Positions 15,582-22,880 of a DNA stretch of 64,000 nucleotides are shown in pieces. Under the pieces are notes generated by a model. It saw only the letters and a list, made by a program, of their open reading frames with translations. It was not told where the DNA came from and did no database searches. Both the position numbers and the translations under genes were made by a program. Location: NCBI GenBank assembly GCA_030835385.1, contig JAURPI010000018.1:1-64000 (forward strand). Direction: 5' to 3'. The stretch comes from Alphaproteobacteria bacterium. Lineage in GTDB: Bacteria > Pseudomonadota > Alphaproteobacteria > Rhodospirillales > Rhodospirillaceae. How positions within the stretch are numbered: the stretch's first letter is position 1; each line of letters begins with the position of its first letter.

Positions 15582-15731
15582 TTCCCTGCTAAACAGGGAA
15601 TTTACAGGGAAATTCTTAGAATTTGGCTGTGGTTGCGGAACTCTCTGTCCTGTACCCCAAGCATTGCCTCTGTTTTAAGGCCTGTTTCCCTAAAAGCAGG
15701 AACAGGGAATTTTATATCAGAAGCAGGGAAA
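15582..15731 (+). repeat. Cluster of CAGGGAA repeats with a perfect hairpin
   Basis: CAGGGAA occurs four times in about 150 bases (near 15594, 15605, 15703 and 15724). The first forms a perfect 7-bp hairpin with an upstream TTCCCTG around a CTAAA loop (15582-15600). A related CCTGTTTCCC...GCAGGAACAGGG pair is at about 15681-15708. There is no coding frame. It resembles the repetitive spacer found near recombinase or insertion sites, but no recombinase is here. Confidence 0.55.
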
Positions 15732-15798
15732 GTCTTCAGCGGATCAGGCAAGTGAGATGGGCGGATGAAGTTTTCGGAATGGGCGAGCTCGGGCGACT

Positions 15799-15813
15799 TT
15801 CCTCTGACAATGC
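15799..15813 (-). repeat. Orphan IS6-type terminal sequence
   Basis: TTCCTCTGACAATGC is identical over 15 bases to the right terminal repeat of the IS6-family element that ends at 26321. No transposase frame adjoins it. It lies just left of the GST gene and marks an old insertion or recombination end. Confidence 0.55.
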
Positions 15814-15834
15814 TGGCCGGCGATGCCAAAGTTT

Positions 15835-16479
15835 CTAATCGAGATTGGGCGGCCTGTTTAGGTCGCCCTTTTTCATGGCCTGCTGATAGGCCGAACGCGT
15901 CCCTATCCGATTTAGATAAGCACGTATGTTCGGAAAGTCCGTTAGATCAAACGGTATGAACACACGCATCGTCGTGAGCGCAAAGACGTTCATGATGTCT
16001 GCCGCTGTAAATGTATTTCCTGCGAAATAGTCGACGCTACCGAGGCGCTCCTCAATCAAATGATGTGTGACGTCTAATCGTCCCGTTAGAGCGTCCATCA
16101 CGTCGCTATTGATCGCTCCAGCCGCTGCGCCCGATGCTAGATTGAACAACCTCTTGGTCGGCATGACTGAGCCGTTAGAAAAATGAAACCAGAATAAATA
16201 ATCGGCGAACTCCGAGTCATTCGGTGCTGGGGCTAAACGACCGTTGCCATACCTTGCCAGAATATATTCCACCACGGCACCGGATTCAGCGAGCACTGTG
16301 TCCCCATCTGTAATAACGGGGGCAGTGCCTAAGGGGTGAAGTGCCTTGTATTCCGATGGAGCCAGCTTGGTTTGAGCATCGCGCTCATAGCGGACAAGCT
16401 CATAAGAAAGATCAAGTTCCTCACACAACCAAACAATACGTTCAGATTGTGAAACGGCTAAATGATGAACAGTAAGCAT
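15835..16479 (-). CDS. Glutathione S-transferase family protein
   Basis: A 214-residue protein of normal GST size. Residues about 1-78 are the thioredoxin-like domain: LTVHHLAVSQSERIVWLCEELDLSYELVRY, the cis-proline region GTAPVITDGD and the glutathione-binding AESGAVVEYIL. The rest is the helical domain with the N-capping stretch FAGNTFTAADIMNVF and the terminal motif YQQAMKKGD. It conjugates or isomerises electrophilic substrates with glutathione in the cytoplasm. It stands alone, flanked left and right by orphan IS6-type ends and by the two intergenic repeat copies, so it may have moved as a cassette. A GC-rich palindrome with a T-run overlaps its 3' end at about 15847-15871. Confidence 0.9.
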   Translation of the reverse strand: MLTVHHLAVSQSERIVWLCEELDLSYELVRYERDAQTKLAPSEYKALHPLGTAPVITDGDTVLAESGAVVEYILARYGNGRLAPAPNDSEFADYLFWFHFSNGSVMPTKRLFNLASGAAAGAINSDVMDALTGRLDVTHHLIEERLGSVDYFAGNTFTAADIMNVFALTTMRVFIPFDLTDFPNIRAYLNRIGTRSAYQQAMKKGDLNRPPNLD

Positions 16480-16518
16480 GAAAACCTCACCTGACTCTCG
16501 TAAAATAACCTGGCAAAA

Positions 16519-16530
16519 GGCATTGTCAGA
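16519..16530 (+). repeat. Orphan IS6-type left-end sequence
   Basis: GGCATTGTCAGA matches the first 12 bases of the IS6-family element starting at 25512. With the right-type end at 15799-15813 it brackets the GST gene in an outward-facing arrangement. Twelve bases could match by chance, so confidence is limited. Confidence 0.35.
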
Positions 16531-16587
16531 CTAACGTAGGTAATCCAATAAGATACTAAAACCCCAGCTGATCAGGCCGCAACCGTT

Positions 16588-16652
16588 TGAACTCTTTAGA
16601 CAATGTCGGAGAGGTGAGAGACCTGTCTCTAATCCAGAGATTGGTTGGCGGT
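16588..16652 (+). repeat. Copy 2 of the 58-65-bp intergenic repeat
   Basis: Same-orientation partner of 15490-15547 (see there); here the middle part is seven bases longer. It lies in the 16480-16822 spacer, where I see no gene; the short frames present have no recognisable motif. Confidence 0.55.
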
Positions 16653-16888
16653 TTGGCCAACAACCGCGGCAAGGGAGAGCGCCAAGGACGTGCGTCTGGA
16701 CAATGAGTGCATTGTATATGCATCCGTTATTGAAGCGGGACATCCGACTTCATCGAAAGTAATGTACGTTCTATTATGTCCCAACTGCCAACCTGATTTG
16801 AGTATGAGCCGTGTGGCCATAACTTGAGGAAATCGAAATCGAATCTTCATCTGGGTTTGTTAATACGATTCCAAAATCTACCCGCCGT

Positions 16889-18127
16889 TTGACATTGACG
16901 CTGTTATTCGGTGCGGCGCTATTCAACTATGCCGACCGCTACATGTTGGCTATCTTGATTCCCGATATAAAAGCCGATCTTGATCTTTCAGATACGCAGA
17001 TTGGATTTTTGACGGGATTGGCCTTCACGCTTTTTTACGCAACCTTGGGCATCCCGATCGCACGGTTGGCCGATGTTCATTCCCGGCGCAAAATCATCTC
17101 CCTAGCCCTCGTGGTTTGGAGCGTTATGACGGCCATCTGTGGTTTGGCGCAAAATTTTGTGCAGCTTACGGTCGCGCGCGTGTTGGTCGGTGTGGGTGAA
17201 GCCGGATGCACGCCACCCTCTCATTCTATCGTTGCCGATACTTTTCCCCGGGCAGAGAGAGCCAAGGCGCTCGCGACGTATGCGTTGGGGTCTCCCGCCG
17301 GTTTGTTGCTTGGGTTTTTGATCGGCGGCTGGCTGACCAGTGAATACGGCTGGCGCGTGGCTTTGTTGGCTTTTGGTCTGCCTGGTTTGCTGTATGCCGC
17401 CGTCGTTTTCTTCTTCCTAAAAGAACCCAATCGTGGCCATTCTGATGGCGTTGAAATTGATGATGAACGCCCTCCGTTTTGGACCGTGTTCCGGCTCCTT
17501 CTAAGCCGCCCCAGTTTTAGACATTGTGTATTAGGCGTGTCGGTGCACGGCATCGTCTACATCGGCGTCATGAATTGGTTGCCGTCCTTTTTCGTGCGCA
17601 CCCATGGTTTGGGTATCGCTGAAGTCGGGGTCTGGCTCGCGTTTTCGTTGGGTATATCCCAACTCATCGGCATCTACCTCGGCGGTGTCATCGCCGATCG
17701 TTACGGCGCAAAAGATCCGCGTTGGTACATGTGGATTGCCGGCTACGCGATTTTGGCCGGCGGACCGTTTTTTGGGTTGGTCTTCCTGTGGCCGACGCCC
17801 TACGTCGCCTTTGCAGTCTTGGCGATCCCGTTTTTCCTCGGCGTGTTGCAGGCGGGGCCGACCTGCACCGTGATTCAAACCGTTGCTGGGCCACGCATGC
17901 GCTCCATGGCGTCCGCCATCAACATCCTCATTATTAATATGATTGGGGGAGGGCTGGGTCCTCTCGTCGTTGGTGGCTTAAGCGATTGGTTAAGGCCCGA
18001 ATACGGTGACGACGGACTCACCTACGCGTTGCTTGGCGTCTCGATCATCTTCAGTGTCTGGGCTTGGGTGCATTTCATGCTCGCGGCTCGCAGTGTCCGC
18101 GCGGATATTGAGAACGCACCCACCTAA
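16889..18127 (+). CDS. MFS transporter (Spinster-like / hexuronate-type major facilitator)
   Basis: At least 412 residues with twelve predicted membrane helices. It opens with LTLLFGAALFNYADRYMLAIL, has the MFS signature LADVHSRRKII in the 2-3 loop, VLVGVGEAGCTPPSHSIVAD in helix 4 and the second-half GVIADRYG. This subgroup (Spinster-like) exports or imports lipids, sphingolipids or organic acids. The start is uncertain. The only start codon in the frame is TTG 16889, just before helix 1, while the open frame reaches back to 16823 through a plausible acidic N-terminus (EEIEIESSSGFVNTIPKS) with no ATG. The region upstream is repeat-rich, so the native start may have been lost. GC content looks higher than in neighbouring genes to the left. 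Confidence 0.87.
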   Translation: MTLTLLFGAALFNYADRYMLAILIPDIKADLDLSDTQIGFLTGLAFTLFYATLGIPIARLADVHSRRKIISLALVVWSVMTAICGLAQNFVQLTVARVLVGVGEAGCTPPSHSIVADTFPRAERAKALATYALGSPAGLLLGFLIGGWLTSEYGWRVALLAFGLPGLLYAAVVFFFLKEPNRGHSDGVEIDDERPPFWTVFRLLLSRPSFRHCVLGVSVHGIVYIGVMNWLPSFFVRTHGLGIAEVGVWLAFSLGISQLIGIYLGGVIADRYGAKDPRWYMWIAGYAILAGGPFFGLVFLWPTPYVAFAVLAIPFFLGVLQAGPTCTVIQTVAGPRMRSMASAINILIINMIGGGLGPLVVGGLSDWLRPEYGDDGLTYALLGVSIIFSVWAWVHFMLAARSVRADIENAPT

Positions 18128-18259
18128 CTACGGATCAGGCGGTTAGGGATGAACGCAATGGTTCGCAAAGGTGTTCATTAAAGATACCCGTTGCCTGTCT
18201 TGATTCCAAAAACCCGGTTCTAAACACAAGGTTCCAAACACAAGGCGCCAACCTCGATA

Positions 18260-19771
18260 TTACTCAGCGGCCTCTGTGTTGCGCCGCCACTGCAATATGG
18301 ATTGTCCAAGAAGCCGGCCAAACGTCAGTGCCGGTGTGACACTGCCGCCCGGAATAAAGGCGTGTCCGCCCAATCTCCCAAAGCCGAGCACTTCGCCGGC
18401 GGCATAAAGATTGGGAATGGCCTTGCCGTTTGTATCAACCACATTGAAGGTTTCATCGGTGACGACACCGGCTGAACTCATGACACTCATGCCAACACAT
18501 TGAATGGCATAGAAGGGCGCTTTCTTGATCTGTTTAGGGAGGCACTCACGGCCGAAATCTGGGTCTTTCTGATCAGCAACAAAGCCGTTGTAGCGATGGA
18601 TTGTCGCATCAAGGGTGTCAGCATCAACGCCCATTCGGTTTGCAAGGTCATCAAGCGTATCTGCTTTCAAGAATGAAGGATGTGTGCCGAGCGCGGCCTT
18701 GAATTCTTCATTCGTCCAAAACGGCGTTATCTTCGGTGCGTTCTGGCGCACGCCTTCGTCAAAGACCAGGAAGTGACGCCACTCCGGCTGTTTTTCTAAA
18801 GCCAGCTCTCTGTCATCGACGCTGGGAATGTCTTCACGGAGAAACCGTTCTCCGTTGATGTTGACGTGTACTTCCCATGGCTGCCGCGATTGGGGTGCTG
18901 TATCAAGCCAGACATAATCACTGAGAGCATTGCCCTGACCACCGATGTAGGTGCTGCACATAGGGTCATTGGGGTCGTCGAGCACGCAGCCATAACTTGG
19001 GATGACGTTTTCACCACCTTCGATTTTAGCGCCAACCGCATCCATGAGCTTGATCCCCTTGCCCTGGGAGTTGGGATTGGTGGAACTGTAATGGTGGGCG
19101 TGTGGGGAATACTTCTTGAACAGGTCTCTGTTGGCGGCATAGCCACCCGAAGTAACGACCACGTTGTCGCCGTTGTAATCGTGTTCGGTTTCCTCTTTGG
19201 TTTTTTCGGCTCCCTCTATGGTTTTCGTGCGGATGCCAATAACGGCGCCGCTGTCATCGTGAAGCAGTTCTGTGCACTCCGTGCCTAGCCGAAGGTCGAC
19301 ACCCCCTTTTTCCACCTCAGCCATAAGCGCTGGCGCGATGCAATTGATCAGGCCCTTGCCTTCGTCCGGTGACCAAAACGAGCGCTTCGTATAATACGGT
19401 TCATGAACCATGAGAACGCCCGGGCACTCCGGATCAACGTTGTAGTTGAGGTCGAGGAGCCAATCGATGGTATCGCCTGAGTTTTCCGCGTGAATGCGAA
19501 ACATCGGCTCATCAAAGGTGTCATGGCAGATACGCCGCATGTCATCGAGAAATTCTTGGGGTGAGTCGTCAATACTGCGCTCTTTGTGGAGGCGGGTGCC
19601 GGTTGCCGCCATTTGCCCGCCAGAGTAGTGAAGCGTGCCGCCGACTTTGGTGTCTTGCTCAATAAGCAGCACTTTTGCGCCGCGTTGCGCGGCAAAAATA
19701 GCTGTTGGCATGCCTGCGGTGCCGGCACCGACAACGATGACATCCCAGTTTTCTGTTGCTTGGTTGTTCAT
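18260..19771 (-). CDS. FAD-dependent oxidoreductase (flavocytochrome c / fumarate reductase-like)
   Basis: A 503-residue flavoprotein. It opens with the dinucleotide fold DVIVVGAGTAGMPTAIFAAQ (GxGxxG), then GTLHYSGGQMAATG, a substrate domain, and near the C-terminus LYAAGEVLGFGRLGGHAFIPGG, the typical FAD-closing motif of fumarate reductase, ketosteroid dehydrogenase and related enzymes. Such enzymes reduce or desaturate C=C bonds next to carbonyls. The start is the ATG at 19771, which has an excellent GGAGGGG site six bases upstream; a longer frame to 19906 is unlikely. It is divergent from the methyltransferase at 19883 with 111 bases between the starts, so the two are probably co-regulated. 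Confidence 0.88.
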   Translation of the reverse strand: MNNQATENWDVIVVGAGTAGMPTAIFAAQRGAKVLLIEQDTKVGGTLHYSGGQMAATGTRLHKERSIDDSPQEFLDDMRRICHDTFDEPMFRIHAENSGDTIDWLLDLNYNVDPECPGVLMVHEPYYTKRSFWSPDEGKGLINCIAPALMAEVEKGGVDLRLGTECTELLHDDSGAVIGIRTKTIEGAEKTKEETEHDYNGDNVVVTSGGYAANRDLFKKYSPHAHHYSSTNPNSQGKGIKLMDAVGAKIEGGENVIPSYGCVLDDPNDPMCSTYIGGQGNALSDYVWLDTAPQSRQPWEVHVNINGERFLREDIPSVDDRELALEKQPEWRHFLVFDEGVRQNAPKITPFWTNEEFKAALGTHPSFLKADTLDDLANRMGVDADTLDATIHRYNGFVADQKDPDFGRECLPKQIKKAPFYAIQCVGMSVMSSAGVVTDETFNVVDTNGKAIPNLYAAGEVLGFGRLGGHAFIPGGSVTPALTFGRLLGQSILQWRRNTEAAE

Positions 19772-19882
19772 AGTGACCCCTCCAGACCTGACTCTATGTG
19801 AGAGAGGGGCGGGGTCAACGGGTATCCCTTGCTGGCCCGGCAACCCAAGCGTAGGCTTAGCGTATATGTAGGGAGAAATGCC

Positions 19883-20989
19883 ATGACAGAACGCCAAGCG
19901 CAGCATGATATTTTAGTGAAGCCCAGCCACGATGAACGCGCCCGCCAAGAGCTGTGTCAGGCCATGCGGTCGCATCTGTTGGGTGACGTGCAGGCGGGCA
20001 CAGAAACCATTTTTGAGAGCCGCGTTCACCCCGCGTTCAAAAAGGAAAACGGGCGTGCGATGAAAGACCGGCATGAAATCCGCCGGGCCATGACCCCGGA
20101 TCCCTTCTACCGCGTGTTTAGCGCATCACTCAGGTCGACCCAGGAGCTCATGTGGGATTCCGTCATTGATACGGTTGAGCGTGAGATGCCAAGGCTGCAA
20201 ACCGAGTACAAGAAACTCCATAATCAAGCCAAAGGAACTCTGACCCTAGATCCTGACTTGGATATCCCCCGGTACCACGCCGCAGCGGACATCCACTTGC
20301 AGCCCGGCGGGTATCATACAGATCTGGCCGAGGATGATCTCAGTGCCGGCGCGATATTTGACCGCGCACTTTATATATACGGCGACGGCAAGTTTGGCCC
20401 TTATAGCGACGCTATGGGGCACATGGTCAGCGGCCAAGTTAAAGCGTTGTATCCTGATTTTGCGCCAAAGCGCATTCTCGACATGGGCTGTACGTCTGGC
20501 AATTCGACCCTGGTTTATGTTGATGCGTTCCCCGAGGCTGAAGTTCATGCCATCGATATCGGCGCGCCGTGTTTGCGCTATGCCCACGCTCGTGCTGAAA
20601 CGCTGAACAAGACCGTCCATTTCGCCCAAGCCAACGCCGCGGAAACCCAATACGAAGACGAAAGCTTTGATCTCATTGTTTCCCACATTTTATTCCATGA
20701 AACCGGACGGTCGGCCCTCACCAACATCATGCGAGAATGCCATCGTTTACTGAAGCCCGGCGGCATGATGGTGCACTTGGACATTCCCCAAGACCGGCAT
20801 TGTGAAAAAATGTACGAATCCTTTCTGTGGGACTGGGAGGCGTACAACAATAACGAAACCTTTGCCGTGGTGCTGCGCAGCCTGGACTATGAAGAAGAAG
20901 CGGTAACCGCTGGGTTTGTCCGCGACGATGTGTCCATCGAAGATGTAGCTGTGGGCTGGCCGCTCTTGGTTGGAAAGAAAGCGGCTTAG
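19883..20989 (+). CDS. SAM-dependent methyltransferase, PGGY-domain family, copy 2
   Basis: A 368-residue protein with no signal peptide. The C-terminal half is a class I methyltransferase: ILDMGCTSGNSTLVY (motif I), VHAIDIGAPCLRYAHA, the strand FDLIVSHILFHE and CHRLLKPGGMMVHLD. The N-terminal half is the family-specific domain shared with 10349 and 59362: a helical part followed by LTLDPDLDIPRYHAAADIHL, QPGGY and Y-x-Y-G. The start is the ATG at 19883, preceded by AGGGAGA; an in-frame codon further upstream would run into the divergent promoter. It is followed after three bases by a small helical protein that has a homologue beside copy 3, so methyltransferase and small protein form a conserved pair. 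The substrate is unknown; the divergent flavoprotein suggests a joint pathway. Confidence 0.87.
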   Translation: MTERQAQHDILVKPSHDERARQELCQAMRSHLLGDVQAGTETIFESRVHPAFKKENGRAMKDRHEIRRAMTPDPFYRVFSASLRSTQELMWDSVIDTVEREMPRLQTEYKKLHNQAKGTLTLDPDLDIPRYHAAADIHLQPGGYHTDLAEDDLSAGAIFDRALYIYGDGKFGPYSDAMGHMVSGQVKALYPDFAPKRILDMGCTSGNSTLVYVDAFPEAEVHAIDIGAPCLRYAHARAETLNKTVHFAQANAAETQYEDESFDLIVSHILFHETGRSALTNIMRECHRLLKPGGMMVHLDIPQDRHCEKMYESFLWDWEAYNNNETFAVVLRSLDYEEEAVTAGFVRDDVSIEDVAVGWPLLVGKKAA

Positions 20990-20992
20990 GTC

Positions 20993-21349
20993 ATGACGGA
21001 CGGCGACAGCATTTCCATTCCGCGCAATGCCAAAGGCAAGCGGCCGCAGTACTTTGAAGACCCGGCGAGCGATAAACTGCATTTCATGATCATGGCACTT
21101 GTCGAGGAGCTGTCGGTGACACGTGACCGGTTGGACTCAGTCGAGCGGGTGCTAGAGCGCAAGGGCGTTTCCTCCCTTGCAGACGTGGACGGTTTTGAAC
21201 CAACCGACGAAGAACACAGGCAGCGTAACGAACGCCGCGCTGCCTACGTGGCGAGAATTATGAAGTGCTTCGCCGATGAGGCAGCGCAAGCCGCACGCGC
21301 CGATCCTGCGATGGATTTTGATGAGGTGGTTGAGGCAGTGGCGGAGTAA
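20993..21349 (+). CDS. Small helix-rich partner protein of the PGGY methyltransferase, copy A
   Basis: A 118-residue, charged, apparently all-helical protein with no signal peptide or membrane segment. Residues about 28-58 (LHFMIMALVEELSVTRDRLD) look like a dimerising coiled coil. It aligns with the product at 60444 along nearly its full length. The best match is FEPTDEEHRQRNERRAAYV here against YEPTPEDNAARAAERAELV there, plus a shared LLEL/ALVEELS-type helix with R-D-R and an LER-L pattern. Each of the two stands directly beside a PGGY-family methyltransferase. I do not recognise the family and assign no function; a scaffold, regulatory subunit or substrate-presenting partner are options. 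Confidence 0.8.
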   Translation: MTDGDSISIPRNAKGKRPQYFEDPASDKLHFMIMALVEELSVTRDRLDSVERVLERKGVSSLADVDGFEPTDEEHRQRNERRAAYVARIMKCFADEAAQAARADPAMDFDEVVEAVAE

Positions 21350-21383
21350 GCTATCTAGCGTTGTCATAAGTGTTTGAAAAGAA

Positions 21384-21432
21384 TGGTGCCCAGGGGCGGA
21401 TTCGAACCACCGACATTCGGATTTTCAGTCCG
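21384..21432 (-). pseudogene. tRNA-Phe (GAA) 3' half, attachment-site remnant
   Basis: Read on the minus strand, the segment gives positions 28-76 of tRNA-Phe: anticodon loop CTGAAAA, variable region, T-arm GGTGGTTCGAATCCGCC, 3' acceptor strand, A73 and CCA. The anticodon stem pairs for four base pairs; similarity then ends, and the D-arm and 5' acceptor strand are missing. A 3' tRNA half cut within the anticodon stem is the classic footprint of a tRNA-targeting integrase (attL/attR). By that logic the integrated element would lie to the right of 21433. No integrase is in the window. Confidence 0.82.
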
Positions 21433-21511
21433 GGGCATTCTAGAAGTCGGCTCAAACGAGTAAGCTACAGTCTCCACTATATTTAGTAAGCGAACTGTAA
21501 GAGGACCCCCC

Positions 21512-22492
21512 ATGCCCAGCACGTTTCCGATTACGCGCTCCGTTCCAGATGCCACGAACTTGGCTGAGGAAATCGCGAAACGCTATCCCATGGCCGACGT
21601 GCCCTATTGCGGTCTCGCCTCCCGCAACATGGCCGATGTCTACCTGGTACGGGACGGTACAACCCAGTACGCCGCGCGGGTTTGGCGCAATGACTGCCAA
21701 ACGGAAGACGAAATCGCATTTCAGACCGACTTTCTCGCCCATTTGTCGGGCAATGGGCTTTCGGTCCTGACGCCGGTGCCACGCACGGACGGCACTCTTT
21801 ATTTTTCCATTCCTGCGCCGGAAGGGCAGCGCTTCGTGTCGCTTTTTCACTGGGTTGACGGCGAGCTCTTGGGCTACAGCGAAGAGCACCAACCTTACAA
21901 GACAGCCGGGGAGCTCATCGGTGGCATCCACAAATTGGGCGAAGACTTCCGGCCGAAAACCAAACGCCCGTTCGACTTGGCCGGCAAGATCCGCGGTCCT
22001 CTGCCTAAGCTGCGTCGAATGGCCTCCCACCGGCCCGATGACTTAGCGTTTTTTGAGGCCGCAACTGACGCCGTTTGCGACCGCCTTTCAGCGTTGGAAG
22101 AAGAAGACGTTCCCACCGGTTTCGTGCACGGAGACTTTCATTCCGGGAATGCCTGCCTTACCGCTGACGGCACCGTTGTTCTTTTCGATTTCGACTGTTG
22201 CTCCACCGACTGGTTCTGCCGTGACTTGATCTTATTTGAATGGGGCAACCAATTGGCCGGCATCGACCAGGCATATTCGGACAGCTTTATCGAAGGGTAT
22301 GAATCGGTGAGGCCCTTGACGGAGGCTGAACGGAAGCACTGGCCGCTCATGTGGGCCGCTATGGAATTGTATTACCTTGCCGCCGTAGCCGATGTCATGG
22401 AAGTGGCCGGCACCGCCCACATGAGTTTCAAAGGTTTGGACCACGCCTTCTCAGCCATCCGCTCGACCGTGGCGGCGGCAGAGATCATGTGA
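21512..22492 (+). CDS. Phosphotransferase-family (APH/homoserine kinase-like) protein
   Basis: A 326-residue protein of the aminoglycoside-phosphotransferase/choline-kinase fold. The N-lobe has a nucleotide-binding strand region (YLVRDGTTQYAARVWR). The C-lobe carries the catalytic loop FVHGDFHSGNACL (HxDxxxxN) and the metal-binding LFDFDCCS. It resembles the stress-response kinase SrkA and homoserine kinase type II groups, which phosphorylate small hydroxyl substrates or proteins. The start is ATG 21512 with AAGAGGA upstream. It begins 79 bases after the tRNA-Phe remnant and has GC-rich codon use like the preceding block. It is a single gene; the substrate is unknown. Confidence 0.87.
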   Translation: MPSTFPITRSVPDATNLAEEIAKRYPMADVPYCGLASRNMADVYLVRDGTTQYAARVWRNDCQTEDEIAFQTDFLAHLSGNGLSVLTPVPRTDGTLYFSIPAPEGQRFVSLFHWVDGELLGYSEEHQPYKTAGELIGGIHKLGEDFRPKTKRPFDLAGKIRGPLPKLRRMASHRPDDLAFFEAATDAVCDRLSALEEEDVPTGFVHGDFHSGNACLTADGTVVLFDFDCCSTDWFCRDLILFEWGNQLAGIDQAYSDSFIEGYESVRPLTEAERKHWPLMWAAMELYYLAAVADVMEVAGTAHMSFKGLDHAFSAIRSTVAAAEIM

Positions 22493-22880
22493 GACAAAGA
22501 TAGCCGGGTTCAGTCCTGATCCGGCATGACCACTGCCTGCGTCTATGAGACAACTTCCATGGCAGCTAAGGGCCAAATCTCAATCATTGTTCACTTTGCC
22601 CCACCGGCCCGTTGGCGACGAGGGCGACGAACATACGAGCAAGGCTGGGACATGGACCAACGTGCTCGGCCGGTTTCGGACCATCGATGTCGTCCGGATC
22701 GTTGCGCGAGAAGGTGCCAGGTTGGATCCGCAGCGCGTAGAGTTTACCGTTGAAAAGTCTGGCTATGAGATGGTCCGCCGTATGATCCGCACACGTGGAC
22801 GCGAGACACAGATGGCGACTGGAACCTACTCGGCGCAATGGGTCGGCTAGAAAGTGAGTAAAGAGAATAGTGGGTGAGCG
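22493..22880. other. Intergenic region, no recognised gene
   Basis: About 390 bases between the kinase-like gene and an MFS gene on the opposite strand. Open frames of 80-100 codons exist on both strands (about 22545-22850 plus, 22584-22838 minus), but neither has a convincing ribosome binding site or family motif. The high GC content alone favours such frames. It may hold a decayed gene. Confidence 0.45.

Noticed and set aside
15847-15871. GC-rich palindrome with T-run overlapping the 3' end of the GST gene
   Set aside because: It looks like a plus-strand terminator but lies in GST codons with no plus-strand gene ending there; kept only as a remark in the GST entry.
22545-22850. A 101-codon plus-strand frame and an 84-codon minus-strand frame in the same place
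   Set aside because: No recognisable motif or ribosome binding site; long frames are expected by chance in a GC-rich stretch.
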